NCBI GenBank assembly: GCA_015487975.1
Contig: WFOS01000072.1
Span: forward strand, 1-55,101
Direction of reading: 5' to 3'
Length of the DNA stretch: 55,101 nucleotides
Source: Ardenticatena sp.
GTDB lineage: Bacteria; Chloroflexota; Anaerolineae; Ardenticatenales; Ardenticatenaceae
A model generated the notes under the pieces. The model ran no database searches. It saw only the letters and a program-made list of their open reading frames with translations, and was not told the DNA's origin. The position numbers were made by a program, and so were the translations under genes. Below are positions 35,918 to 45,244 of the stretch, piece after piece (positions within the stretch are counted from its first letter, which is position 1; each line of letters begins with the position of its first letter).

Positions 35918-38542
35918 ATGGAACTCGACGCCATTCTGACACACGAACATACCGACTTCGACGCCATTGCCTCACAACTTGGGGCACACAAACTCTACCC
36001 GTCCTACGTGCCCATCCTGCCACGCCGCGTCAACAAGAACGTGCAGGACTTCCTGGCCCTGCACCGCGACGTGCTCCCCTTCAAACGCATCGACGAATTG
36101 CCCCCCAACACGCGCTTTGTCAACGTCATCCTGGTTGAAACGCAAACCTTGCCCAGCATCAAAGGGGTGCGCCGCGAAACACTGCGCAGCGTGCGTGTCA
36201 TCGACCATCACGAAAAACGCGCCGATTTTCCGCCCGACTGGCACTTCGAAGGGCAACTCACAGGGGCATGCACCACGCTCTTGGTGCAAAAAATTGCCGA
36301 ACGACGCATCGCGCTGACGCCCGTCGAAGCCACCCTGCTCTTGCTCGGTATTTACGAAGACACAGGGGCGCTCACCTATGCTGGCACCACACCGCTTGAT
36401 TTGCGTGCTGCTGCCTGGTTGCTGGAACAGGGTGCCAATCTCGACGTGGTGCGCAATTTTCTCGATCATCCTCTCACCGAAAGTCAGCGCCGACTCTACC
36501 GCCAGTTGCTCCAAAATATCGAATCGTTCGAGATCAACGGCTACACTGTCGTCATTGCCGCCACTGCGTTCGACGAGTATGTGGATGAAGTCTCTACCCT
36601 CTCGCACTTCATTCGTGAACTGCACGACCCTGCTGCCCTCTTCGTGGTGGTGAAGATGGGCGACCATGTGCAGATTGTGGCACGCAGTACCACCGACGAC
36701 ATCCACGTTGGGCGCATCATGGCGCAATTTGGCGGTGGGGGGCATGCTCGCGCCGCAGCCGCATTCGTGGACAACCAATCGCTCGAAGATGTGGTCGAAC
36801 GCTTGCGTACCCTTCTGCCAGATTTTGTCGAACCAGCGTACCGCGTCCGTGACATCATGAGCCGTGGGCGCATCCGCACCATTCACCCCAATACCACCAT
36901 CCGCGAAGCCCATGAGCAAATGGTGCGGTGGGGGCATGAAGGCTTCCCCGTCGTGGATGCATCAGGGCTGGTTGTTGGTGTGCTCACCCGCCGCGATGTG
37001 GACCGTGCATTGCATCACCACATGGGCAAACAACCTGTGTCTGCTGTTATGCACAAAGGGCCCATCTTCGTCGCGCCCGATGAGAGCGTGGAACGTGTGC
37101 AGCGCATCATGACGGAATACAACGTGGGGCAAGTGCCTGTTCTCGAAAACGGGCGTATCGTCGGGATCGTCACCCGTACCGACTTGCTCAAACTCTGGCA
37201 GCGCTCCGAAGAACAGCCTTACTCGCGCGAGGAGATTGCCCGCCGCCTCGAAGAGGCTATCCCTTCTGCGATTTTACAGCTGGTGCGTGCCATCGCCCGC
37301 GAAGCCAACCAGATGGGCTACTCACTCTACTTCGTCGGCGGCTTCGTGCGTGATTTGTTGCTTGGACAACCACTCAAAGACCTCGATCTAGTTGTCGAAG
37401 GCGATGCGATACGGCTGGCGCATCGGTTGGCGGAAAAATACGGCGGGCGTGTGGTGGCGCACAAACGATTTGGCACGGCCAAATGGATTTTGCGCGAAGG
37501 TGAACGGCCTGCATCGTCGCTCATTGGCGACCCTACCTTGCCGCCTCACCTCGACCTGGTGACGGCACGCACGGAGTTCTACGAAGAGCCAACCGCGCTT
37601 CCCACCGTGGAAGAAAGCAACATCAAGCTCGACCTGCACCGCCGCGATTTCACCATCAACACACTCGCCATCGCGCTGGACGAATCGCGTTACGGGCAAC
37701 TGCTCGACTTCTATGGGGGCGTGCGCGACCTGCGCGAAAAACGCATTCGTGTTTTACATAACCTGAGCCTTGTCGAAGATCCCACACGCATTTTGCGGGC
37801 AGTGCGTTTCGAACAACGCCTTGGATTTGAAATCGAACCACGCACCCTGGAACTCATCCGCGATTCACTCGAATTGTTGGGGCGTGTCAGTGGCGACCGT
37901 TTGCGCCACGAATTGGCGCTCATCTTGCAAGAAGAACGCGCCGAGCAGATGCTGGCGCGTTTGCATGCCTTGGGCGCTTTGCAAGCCATCGACCCCGCTC
38001 TCACGTTCGACGATGCGGCAGCGGAGCGCATGCGCCGTCTGCGTGAAGCAGGGATAACGGACTTTTGGGCATTGCTAGCGGCATGGTTGTGGTCGCTCCC
38101 GTGGGAAAATGTGGAACGTATTGCCACGCGGTTGAGCCTCGCGGGGCGTGATATTCGCAAATTGCAGGCATTGTGGGGGGTGAAAGCCCAGGCCGCTGCG
38201 CTTGCAGCGGCCGAACGCGCCAGCCAGGCTGTTCATGTTATCGAAGCACATACCACCGATGAGCGTGTGCTCCGTGTGGCATGGCACTTACTGGATGAGC
38301 CACGGGTGCGTGAGCGCCTGCACCGGTACCTGCATGAATGGCGGCATGTGCGCCCGCGCATCAGCGGAAGCCGCCTGCGCGAGATGGGCTTACCGCCTGG
38401 CCCCCACTACGCGCAACTTCTGGCGCAGGTGCGCAACGCCCTGCTCGATGGTGAGGTGCAAAGCGAAGCGGAAGAGGCGGCTTTGCTTGAACGCCTGGCG
38501 CGTGCATGGCAGCAGGAACATCAGCAGCCGCCGGCGTCGTAG
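35918..38542 (+). CDS. DHH-DHHA1-CBS-CBS-tRNA nucleotidyltransferase/poly(A) polymerase fusion
   Basis: The 874 residues contain in order a DHH phosphoesterase domain (HTDFDAIASQ near 10; VIDHHEKR near 95), a DHHA1 domain (FGGGGHARAAAA near 275), two CBS motifs (about 305-435) and a class II nucleotidyltransferase (about 465-600, FVGGFVRDLLLGQPLKDLDL with the catalytic DLDLV aspartates). It ends with the RNA-binding helical domain of bacterial CCA/poly(A) enzymes. Similar proteins in several phyla act as A-adding tRNA nucleotidyltransferases or possess exonuclease-type DHH activity. No separate CC-adding partner is visible in this window. No clear ribosome-binding site precedes ATG 35918. Confidence 0.93.
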   Translation: MELDAILTHEHTDFDAIASQLGAHKLYPSYVPILPRRVNKNVQDFLALHRDVLPFKRIDELPPNTRFVNVILVETQTLPSIKGVRRETLRSVRVIDHHEKRADFPPDWHFEGQLTGACTTLLVQKIAERRIALTPVEATLLLLGIYEDTGALTYAGTTPLDLRAAAWLLEQGANLDVVRNFLDHPLTESQRRLYRQLLQNIESFEINGYTVVIAATAFDEYVDEVSTLSHFIRELHDPAALFVVVKMGDHVQIVARSTTDDIHVGRIMAQFGGGGHARAAAAFVDNQSLEDVVERLRTLLPDFVEPAYRVRDIMSRGRIRTIHPNTTIREAHEQMVRWGHEGFPVVDASGLVVGVLTRRDVDRALHHHMGKQPVSAVMHKGPIFVAPDESVERVQRIMTEYNVGQVPVLENGRIVGIVTRTDLLKLWQRSEEQPYSREEIARRLEEAIPSAILQLVRAIAREANQMGYSLYFVGGFVRDLLLGQPLKDLDLVVEGDAIRLAHRLAEKYGGRVVAHKRFGTAKWILREGERPASSLIGDPTLPPHLDLVTARTEFYEEPTALPTVEESNIKLDLHRRDFTINTLAIALDESRYGQLLDFYGGVRDLREKRIRVLHNLSLVEDPTRILRAVRFEQRLGFEIEPRTLELIRDSLELLGRVSGDRLRHELALILQEERAEQMLARLHALGALQAIDPALTFDDAAAERMRRLREAGITDFWALLAAWLWSLPWENVERIATRLSLAGRDIRKLQALWGVKAQAAALAAAERASQAVHVIEAHTTDERVLRVAWHLLDEPRVRERLHRYLHEWRHVRPRISGSRLREMGLPPGPHYAQLLAQVRNALLDGEVQSEAEEAALLERLARAWQQEHQQPPAS

Positions 38543-38547
38543 CTGAT

Positions 38548-40083
38548 TTACTCGCCAGTGATGGCGTTTTTCTCATTACGGCAGGCACATGCTTCACGCA
38601 TCTCTTCACCGCGCACGAGCCAACCATCATAGGCGCGGGGAGCAGCCACTGCCCGCCAGCCCGACAGCACAAACGGAATATCGCTGTCTGCTTCGATCCA
38701 CTGTCCGTTGTATTTTCGGGCAATGTGCAGATGGGCAGCCTCGGCAATGCCCCCCTCACAGGAGGGATAGCCGACGGGATCACCTTTCTGCAAACGCATT
38801 CCCACTGTCACACGTCCTGCTTCGGTCATGTGCATGTAGAGCACGCTCCACCCCGTCCCGTGGTAGCCATCGCCATCCAGGTCGAGAATGACCTGCCCAT
38901 CGCGACTGCGTACCACAGTGCCTGCTGCCACCGCAATGGTCGGGTACTGCGAGGGCCAACAACTGTACACATCAGGCGGCAGAAAGTCGAGCGAAGCCCA
39001 CGCGCTGAAATCGCCCCAGCCGCCATGTGGCCCCCCCGTAAAATGCCAGACTTCGCCGTCACGCCAGGGCAGGCGGAATGCAGGTTGCGTTACGCCTGGC
39101 GGGAGAATTGGCACGTCGTATTGCCAGGGGTCGCCAAACAGACGGATATACACTTGTTGGAACGCCCCCAGCATGAGCGGAAATTTGTCGGGTGTGGTGG
39201 TACGTGCCAGCACATTGGTCACGGCGGCTGTGCCAGGGTTGGTGGCAGGGTCGTAGCGCATGCGTTCCCCTGTGGAAAACTGCAACACTGCATCACGTCC
39301 CACCAATTGCCCGTAGTAGCCCTGGTTCAAACGGTTGGCAGCCCACGAGGCTTGCAGATACAACCCGCTGCGAGCGGGGTCGCGCAAGCCAAAAGGAAAA
39401 TCGCGGTTCTCGGGTGTGGGCGTGGTGAGCCACCCACTTTGAAATTCAAGCAGTGCCAGCAAAACACGCGGGCCAATGCTGTAATCTTCGGCCACCTGTT
39501 GCAAAATGGTGCTTCCACTGAGCAAACGCCCTTCGACCCACTCCTGATACCCCGCCAGATAACCATTGTAGCGCCGCACTTCGGCCGCGAGGTCGAAGGC
39601 CTTGTACGTGGGGCCATACACCACTTCGCTGTCGGGCAGAATTTGTGCTGGTGGCGCATACGCGGTGACGATTTTGTACGGCAGTTGCAAAACCTGCCCG
39701 GCGTAGATTTCGTGCGGGTTGCTGAGATTGTTGAGGCGCATCAATTCTTCGACAGAGGTATTGAAACGGTCTGCCAGCACTAGCAATGTATCGCCAGGCT
39801 GCACCGTGTAATACTCTGGGTAGGGTGTGGCGGTTGGGTGTGCGCGTGGTGTCGGAGTGCGCAAGCGGGCCGCCAGGGCGGTGTCGTTCAGGGTGGTGGC
39901 CGGTTGAGTAGCAACCGCTTCGGCAGGGGGGGCCTGATGCCCGCCAATGGAAAGTGGGGGTGGCGTGGGCACCAGCAACAGTGGCTCGCTCGGTTCATGG
40001 CGCTGCGTTGTGCAGGCGCTCAGCCCGATGAAGCCGACAACAGTCAAGGAGATGAACCGTATGAGAAGGCGCATGGCTCTCAC
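38548..40083 (-). CDS. Lipoprotein with LysM domain and M23-type peptidase domain
   Basis: The 511 residues begin with a lipoprotein signal (hydrophobic core, LSAC). A Pro-rich linker follows, then a LysM domain (about 90-140, YTVQPGDTLLVLADRFNTSV), a helical middle of unknown fold and a C-terminal M23-like domain. The usual metallopeptidase positions appear intact: His in GGPHGG, Asp in SLDF, His in LYMHM and the HLH in AAHLHIA. It probably binds and cuts or remodels peptidoglycan outside the membrane. The GTG start overlaps the kinase stop (GTGA); an ATG at 40074 is possible. Five bases separate it from the convergent PolyA-type gene. Confidence 0.85.
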   Translation of the reverse strand: MRAMRLLIRFISLTVVGFIGLSACTTQRHEPSEPLLLVPTPPPLSIGGHQAPPAEAVATQPATTLNDTALAARLRTPTPRAHPTATPYPEYYTVQPGDTLLVLADRFNTSVEELMRLNNLSNPHEIYAGQVLQLPYKIVTAYAPPAQILPDSEVVYGPTYKAFDLAAEVRRYNGYLAGYQEWVEGRLLSGSTILQQVAEDYSIGPRVLLALLEFQSGWLTTPTPENRDFPFGLRDPARSGLYLQASWAANRLNQGYYGQLVGRDAVLQFSTGERMRYDPATNPGTAAVTNVLARTTTPDKFPLMLGAFQQVYIRLFGDPWQYDVPILPPGVTQPAFRLPWRDGEVWHFTGGPHGGWGDFSAWASLDFLPPDVYSCWPSQYPTIAVAAGTVVRSRDGQVILDLDGDGYHGTGWSVLYMHMTEAGRVTVGMRLQKGDPVGYPSCEGGIAEAAHLHIARKYNGQWIEADSDIPFVLSGWRAVAAPRAYDGWLVRGEEMREACACRNEKNAITGE

Positions 40084-41660
40084 GACGAAGGTGTTGGTTG
40101 CTGATAGTCTTGCAGGGAGAGTTGAATGTGGACACGCGTCCCTTCCCCAGGATGGCTTTGTATGTGGAGCTGAGCATCGATGAGTTCGGCACGTTCTTGC
40201 ATGTTCAGCAACCCAAAACTGTATCGCTCATTTGATTGTGAGCGCACAGCTTCCAGATCGAAGCCGATCCCATCGTCTTCGACCACGATGTCGAGTCTAT
40301 TCCCCTCGTGAACATCGATATGAACGCGAATGTTTTGCGCCTGCGCATGTTTGCGAGCGTTGTTGACGGCTTCTTGTACGATGGCAAAGAGTTCGCGCAC
40401 GGTGGAAAGCGGCAGATTTAGCGTGCGGGGCACAGCCTGCGAGACAATGTAGTGGTACGTGACTTCCTGATCGCCCATTTGCATCTGTTGCAGAAACTCG
40501 TCGAGTGTAGCAATCAGACCACGTGTTTCGAGAATCAGTGGACGTAGCCCAAAGAGCAGAGTACGGGCTTCGCGCACCGCCTGGCGTGCAGTGGTACGCA
40601 GGTATTCTATCTCGATGTCCAGCCGCTCCGACTGCAAGCCGCTTTTTTCGACCAGAAGGCGGATGTTTTCAGCACTCAGCGTGATGGCCGAAAGTAATTG
40701 CGTCAGCCCATCGTGTAAATCGCGTGCGAGTTCGCGGCGCACGGTTTCTTGCGCTTCCAGAATACGGTCGCGTTCCTGGCGCACACTTTCGTAAAGGCGG
40801 GCGTTTTGAATGGCAACGGCAATTTGGGCGGCAAAGACATGCAAGAGCTGGGCATCGCGTTCGGTGTAGGGAGTGCGCCCTGACCGACGGTTGACGTTGA
40901 TGACGCCTAGTGTGCGGCGGCGCACTTTGAGCGGTACGCTCATAGCGCTGCCAATCCGCCCGATGGTATCGCTGGCCAGGTGCTCGTAGGGTGTGCCTTT
41001 CAATCCCCCCAGCAAAATGAGCGGTTGCCCCTTGCGCACAACCTCACCTGCAATGCTGCCGTGCAATGGGACTTCTGTGGCCGTCGCAGCGGGGGGGAGG
41101 CCATGTTGGGCCACGATGATGAGGTGGGGGCCATCGGGTTGTTCTTCTAGCAACATGAGCGAGACCGTGTCGGCGAAAAACGTGCGCTGAACGATGGTAA
41201 TGGTTTGCTCGTAGAGGCGTTGGGGATTGAGTGTGCTCGTGATCGTGCGCCCCAGTTCCATGAGTGAAAGAATTTCAGAAAGGTGTTCGCGCTCTTCGCG
41301 CACTTCAAGATGTTGCCGCCATCGTTCCAGCGCCACAACTACTTCGTCACGTGTGATGGGATGCGAAAGGTAGTCGAAGACACCCTGGCGCATGGCGGCG
41401 CGGGCGCGCGTAACCGAGGGGGTGGGGTCGAGCACAACCAGGCCGAAGCCCGGAAAACGGGTGCGAAGTTCGGTCAGTGTTGTTGTGTCAGCGTCGGTCC
41501 AGAGGTAAAAGAGCAGGCCGCGTGCCAGTGTGGGGACGGTTTCGCTAATGTCATCTGGTGTGGTAACGGTGTAAAATGGCATCTCCATCAGGTGTGCGGC
41601 TTCACGCCCGGTGAGATGGTCTTCTGGATGCGTTGACAGAAAAACGATGCATGTATCCAC
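40080..41660 (-). CDS. GAF-containing HisKA_3 (NarL-type) histidine kinase
   Basis: The 526 residues comprise an N-terminal receiver-like domain (1-120) in which the Asp of VVLDPTPS remains but the acidic pair is absent, so it is probably a pseudo-receiver. A GAF domain (about 145-290) follows, then the HisKA_3 segment RRELARDLHDGLTQLLSAI with phosphoacceptor His. A HATPase_c domain (VVEDDGIGFD, FGLLNMQERA) ends the protein. No cognate LuxR-type regulator is adjacent. It overlaps the LysM-M23 gene (GTGA) and lies 5 bases after the PilN-like gene, implying that it belongs to the secretion-like operon. Confidence 0.92.
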   Translation of the reverse strand: MDTCIVFLSTHPEDHLTGREAAHLMEMPFYTVTTPDDISETVPTLARGLLFYLWTDADTTTLTELRTRFPGFGLVVLDPTPSVTRARAAMRQGVFDYLSHPITRDEVVVALERWRQHLEVREEREHLSEILSLMELGRTITSTLNPQRLYEQTITIVQRTFFADTVSLMLLEEQPDGPHLIIVAQHGLPPAATATEVPLHGSIAGEVVRKGQPLILLGGLKGTPYEHLASDTIGRIGSAMSVPLKVRRRTLGVINVNRRSGRTPYTERDAQLLHVFAAQIAVAIQNARLYESVRQERDRILEAQETVRRELARDLHDGLTQLLSAITLSAENIRLLVEKSGLQSERLDIEIEYLRTTARQAVREARTLLFGLRPLILETRGLIATLDEFLQQMQMGDQEVTYHYIVSQAVPRTLNLPLSTVRELFAIVQEAVNNARKHAQAQNIRVHIDVHEGNRLDIVVEDDGIGFDLEAVRSQSNERYSFGLLNMQERAELIDAQLHIQSHPGEGTRVHIQLSLQDYQQPTPSS

Positions 41661-41665
41661 GGTGA

Positions 41666-42241
41666 TTATTTCTCCAATCGGATGTGGAACACAACAGACG
41701 ACGGCGGGGCGTCGGGGACATTTTCTTCGATTTTTTCAAGGCGCACACGTTTCCAGAAGGGTTGTGTTTGCAGTGTACGTGCAAATTCGAGCGCGAGCGA
41801 GGCACTGCCTGCTTCTCCCTGAACGATGATGGCATCATCGGTTTCGACCACAGATGTCAGAGAGACACGCGGTGGAAGTGCTGTGGTGATGGCTTGTAAC
41901 ACGTTCGAGAAGGCCTCGCCTTCTCGTTCGACGGCATCGGCCAGGCGTTCCAGCCGCACGGCGTTTTCGAGCGTGGTGTGGATGGAGGTGACCAGTGTTT
42001 CGTATTCGGTCAGCAAGGATTCGGTCTCCTCGATGCGGGCGCGTTCGGTTTCGACGGCCTCTCGCAAGCGGGACAATTGACGCTCGTTGTAGACTTTGAC
42101 GATGGCGAGAGGAAGAATCAGTACCAAACCAACAAGAATGACGCCCCACAAGATGGTGCGTGGCGATTGGCTGGAATGCCACGTGCGTTTCGCGCGTGAT
42201 GTTGCGTTTGTCAGATTGATGTCTGGGAATTCGGTTGTCAT
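41666..42241 (-). CDS. PilN-like inner-membrane protein
   Basis: This 191-residue bitopic protein has a short cytosolic N-terminus (MTTEFPDINLTNATSRAKRT) and one membrane helix (about 34-54, ILWGVILVGLVLILPLAIV). A coiled-coil (about 60-110) follows, then a C-terminal alpha/beta domain as in PilN. The PilN motif that binds PilM (NLLP) is represented only by INLTN. AAAGGTGAG supports ATG 42241. It follows the PilM-like gene after about 50 bases. Assignment rests on topology, order and weak motif similarity. Confidence 0.7.
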   Translation of the reverse strand: MTTEFPDINLTNATSRAKRTWHSSQSPRTILWGVILVGLVLILPLAIVKVYNERQLSRLREAVETERARIEETESLLTEYETLVTSIHTTLENAVRLERLADAVEREGEAFSNVLQAITTALPPRVSLTSVVETDDAIIVQGEAGSASLALEFARTLQTQPFWKRVRLEKIEENVPDAPPSSVVFHIRLEK

Positions 42242-42290
42242 GATTGTGCTCACCTTTGCCACAGGTTGTAGGCGAGGGTAGGGTGTTTTG

Positions 42291-43151
42291 TCAAATGCGC
42301 TTGCGTGCCAGCCCTATGGCGGTGATGTAGAGATGCGGGGGGAGGCTGGCAGGAAAAGGTGTTTGGGCTGGCAATGATGCGACCGATAACCCCAGGACGG
42401 ATGTGAGCATGTCGCGCAGTTCGGGGCTGGTTGCCAGCGTGCCCACGACATAGGTGGGACACGCGAGCGCGTTCGGCCCGTATGTGGTTGCTACGCGTTC
42501 CAGCATCGTGTGGATCTGTTCTGCCAGGCGTGTGAGCCGTGCGCCGTGTGTGCGTAGCAGAGGCGCCGTGAGTCGCCATGTTGCAGAGACAAGTGGCAAG
42601 GCATCTTGCACGAATGTGAATGTTGCCATGGTACGCCCGACATCCAGGACGAAGCAATGGGGATTGCCAATGCCGCGAATGAGCGCGAGAGGTTTGGGTT
42701 CAAGTGCAGCGATCTGCAACCCTGCGTTGGCGAGCGTTGTTTCGATGAAGGCAACCAGGTTTTGGGGGGATGCCAACGCGAACAGATAGGGCGTGCCCTG
42801 ACGTGTGATCAGATGTGCCCCAACACGCATCTGCTGCCCTGGCCAGAAACGTTGTGCCAGTTCGGGTTCGGAGGGGAGAGGAGTGTTGGGCGTCCATTGG
42901 ATGAGGCGTGTATCTGCGGGAAGCCAGGCGCTGGCGACAACCACATTGCGCGTGGGGGCGTTGTGGTGTGCCCAGAGTGTGCGCAGGGCGTTGGCAAAGG
43001 GTTCGAGTGGGGGGAGTGGTTCGCCAGGTGTGGTTGTCCATTCGGGGAAGGGCATGCTGCCCCAACGGAGGGCACGCTCCCCCTGGAAGACGACGAGGCG
43101 GGCGGCATCCGTTTCGAGGAGCAGGGTTGGGCGTGTTCGTCGCCAAAACAT
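42291..43151 (-). CDS. PilM-like actin-fold protein
   Basis: This 286-residue cytoplasmic protein begins FWRRTRPTLLLETDAARLVV and carries nucleotide-binding-like loops of the ASKHA fold (FVLDVGRTMATFTFV around 165 and a C-terminal YVVGTLATSPEL). PilM-type proteins recruit PilN and couple cytosolic ATPases to the inner-membrane platform. Sequence identity to known PilM appears low, so the name rests on fold-type motifs and its position between PilO-like and PilN-like genes. Start ATG 43151 uses AGGTG; a GTG at 43157 is possible. Confidence 0.65.
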   Translation of the reverse strand: MFWRRTRPTLLLETDAARLVVFQGERALRWGSMPFPEWTTTPGEPLPPLEPFANALRTLWAHHNAPTRNVVVASAWLPADTRLIQWTPNTPLPSEPELAQRFWPGQQMRVGAHLITRQGTPYLFALASPQNLVAFIETTLANAGLQIAALEPKPLALIRGIGNPHCFVLDVGRTMATFTFVQDALPLVSATWRLTAPLLRTHGARLTRLAEQIHTMLERVATTYGPNALACPTYVVGTLATSPELRDMLTSVLGLSVASLPAQTPFPASLPPHLYITAIGLARKRI

Positions 43152-43157
43152 GTGCAC

Positions 43158-45146
43158 CTACGGGTAAATTTCGACGTTCCAGCTTTCAAGTGTGCCTGTT
43201 TTCCCGGGTTTGGTGTCGGTGACACGCAATGTCCAGGTGCCGTTGGCCGTGGCGGGTAAACCACCGCTGACAGTATAGCGCGTGCGGATTTCATCGGGAC
43301 CGCCCCCTATGTCGCGGTCGGCGTAGAGCAGGTAGGTGCTTCCATTCGGGGCAATGAGCTCCACGCGCAGGTCGTACACGTCGTCATGCGTGATCCAAAC
43401 AAAGACCTTGACTTCGCGGATGGGAACGGCATCGGGAATGTTGACCATGCTTGTAAGCGGTGATGTGATATCGTCGGGAATGGGCAGGGGGCATCCCGAG
43501 CAGGTATAGGCCAACGGTGTGGCGGTGGGTGTCGGTGTGGCCGTTGGCGTGGGCGTGATGGTCGGCGTGGCGGTGTTGGTGGGTGTGTTGGTCGGCGTGC
43601 GCGTCGCAGTGGGGGAGACGGTGGGTGTACTGGTGGGGACAGGCGTGCCATACGTTCCCGCAAATCGAATGAAATCAATCACCACCACCTGGCGGCCCGT
43701 ACCATTGGGATGGCACTCTTTCGCATCGGTTTCGACGGTGAGGCGCGGTGAAAGTTCGCGACCGGTTTCGGGGTCCACCACGGCGACATACCAGCGTCCT
43801 TCTTTTGGATAGGGAGCGAGCACGACGTCCCAATATCCATTCGGCTGGTTGGTATAGCCCACGCCTGACGGGTATGAATAGACCTGATCTGGTCCGGCGC
43901 CATCCCACCAGACGCGCACAGTAACGCCGTTCAGTGGTTGTCCGTTTTCATCCTTGATGAAGCCCTTGATCATGGTCACGCCGCAGTTTGGCAGGTAGAA
44001 AGGTGTCGTGGCGCCAAACTGGTAGGGATTGGGCGTTGGTGTGATGCTGGGCGTGGGGGTGCGCGTGGGCAAAGGGGTGTGCGTGGCGGGTGCGCTTGTC
44101 CGCGTGGGCTGCGGTGTATTGGTAGGACGTGGCGTATGTGTTGGCGGTGGTGGCTGAGTCGGAGGGAGCGTAGCCGTTGCCACCACAAGGGCCGTTGGTG
44201 ATGCTGGCGGTGTAGGAAGCAGCGCCACACTGGTTTGGTTGGGCTGGGGCGTTTGGGCCAGGGCTTCGTTGACGCGCAGCAACCCCGCCACGGCTTCTTC
44301 CCCATCGGGATCGATGCTCAGCGCCTGTTCGTATTGCTCTTGTGCCAGCAGTGCGTAGCCTTGTGCCAGGAGGGCATCGCCATAGGCAACATAGGTGTCG
44401 TAGAGCAAGGTGTCGATCGTGGGGTCGTTGGGCGTGAGCACAGAGAGGCGGATGAGTAGGCTGATCGCACGTTCATAGTCGCCCTGCGTCATGGCGCGTT
44501 CATACTCACGCCGCAGAGTTTGGGCGCGTTCCTCGGTGCTGGGGGGAGCGCTGGCTGTGCGTTCTACGGTGGTGGGGGCGGTCAGCAATACCAGCGTGCC
44601 TTCGAGCGTATACATGTTGGGATCTGTCTCGTCGCGTCGAAGGCGGGCCTGGCGCAGGCGTGCAGTGGGGAAGAGGTCGCCTTCGATGGTGGTGAGGAAT
44701 GCCTGCACGTTCTCAAGCGTGCCACGTACCGCCAGCGAATACGATTGGCGAATGATGCCTTCCTCAGTGGTTTCGCGATCCCCTTCTTCGAGCGTGACGA
44801 TTTCAACGGCGCTTCGACGTGCCACGTCGAGCAATGTTGCCGCCAGGTCGAGCGGGGTATCGGCGCGTGCCAGGCGTGCACGGGCGGCATTTAGGCGTTG
44901 TTCAGCGGCTTCGGCCTGGCGTTGGAGCGTCTCCATCTGGTTGAGACGCGGGGCATTTTCGGCGACGAAAGCCTGGTAGCGGGCGAGTTGGGCTTCGAGG
45001 CGGCGTTCTTCGGCATGTTGGGCTCGGAAGGTCCACGCAAACCAGCCATAGATGGTCAACAACACAAGGGCTGCCATAAGCAGCCAGATGGGGTGTCTCG
45101 TGCTGAGCCTTGTAATGGCGGGCGATAGGCGATTTAGGACACGCAT
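43158..45146 (-). CDS. PilO-like membrane protein fused to TPR, Pro/Thr linker and P-domain-like modules
   Basis: The 662 residues are a mosaic. One membrane helix (IWLLMAALVLLTIYGWFAWTF, about 19-39), a coiled-coil and an alpha/beta domain to about 195 resemble PilO. A TPR-like segment (ERAMTQGDYERAISLLIRLS) lies around 205-290. A Pro/Thr-rich spacer follows, then a beta domain (about 380-500, GFIKDENGQPLNGVTVRVWW), a second Thr/Pro spacer with TPTPTATPTPTAT repeats, and a C-terminal proprotein-convertase P/homoB-like domain (about 560-662, ending GTLESWNVEIYP). The large outside portion suggests a surface-reaching part. ATG 45146 has GGAAG upstream; ATG 45173 lies in a hairpin loop. Confidence 0.75.
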   Translation of the reverse strand: MRVLNRLSPAITRLSTRHPIWLLMAALVLLTIYGWFAWTFRAQHAEERRLEAQLARYQAFVAENAPRLNQMETLQRQAEAAEQRLNAARARLARADTPLDLAATLLDVARRSAVEIVTLEEGDRETTEEGIIRQSYSLAVRGTLENVQAFLTTIEGDLFPTARLRQARLRRDETDPNMYTLEGTLVLLTAPTTVERTASAPPSTEERAQTLRREYERAMTQGDYERAISLLIRLSVLTPNDPTIDTLLYDTYVAYGDALLAQGYALLAQEQYEQALSIDPDGEEAVAGLLRVNEALAQTPQPNQTSVALLPTPPASPTALVVATATLPPTQPPPPTHTPRPTNTPQPTRTSAPATHTPLPTRTPTPSITPTPNPYQFGATTPFYLPNCGVTMIKGFIKDENGQPLNGVTVRVWWDGAGPDQVYSYPSGVGYTNQPNGYWDVVLAPYPKEGRWYVAVVDPETGRELSPRLTVETDAKECHPNGTGRQVVVIDFIRFAGTYGTPVPTSTPTVSPTATRTPTNTPTNTATPTITPTPTATPTPTATPLAYTCSGCPLPIPDDITSPLTSMVNIPDAVPIREVKVFVWITHDDVYDLRVELIAPNGSTYLLYADRDIGGGPDEIRTRYTVSGGLPATANGTWTLRVTDTKPGKTGTLESWNVEIYP

Positions 45147-45158
45147 ACGCTTCCAACG

Positions 45159-45189
45159 AGGCACCCGCCGCATGAAGAGGCGGGTGCCT
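45159..45189 (-). other. GC-rich 11-bp stem-loop in the leader of the PilO-like gene
   Basis: 45159-45169 pairs perfectly with 45179-45189 around a 9-nt loop. It lies immediately before the ribosome-binding site of the PilO-like gene on the minus strand. There is no T tract, so transcript stability or translational control is likelier than termination. Confidence 0.65.
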
Positions 45190-45215
45190 GCTCTGTTTCA
45201 GATGGACGTATGCGT

Positions 45216-45244
45216 ACAATACCGAAAGAGGAGGCTTTCGTCAA
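45216..45244 (-). promoter_or_regulatory. Candidate internal promoter for the PilO-like to LysM-M23 genes
   Basis: On the minus strand TTGACG (45244-45239) and TATTGT (45221-45216) have a 17-base spacer. The -35 overlaps the cpaF stop codon. Confidence 0.55.

Noticed and set aside
43500-43640. GTCGGCGTG-type short repeats as a possible regulatory or CRISPR repeat
   Set aside because: They encode the Thr/Pro spacer of the PilO-like protein and reflect codon repetition.
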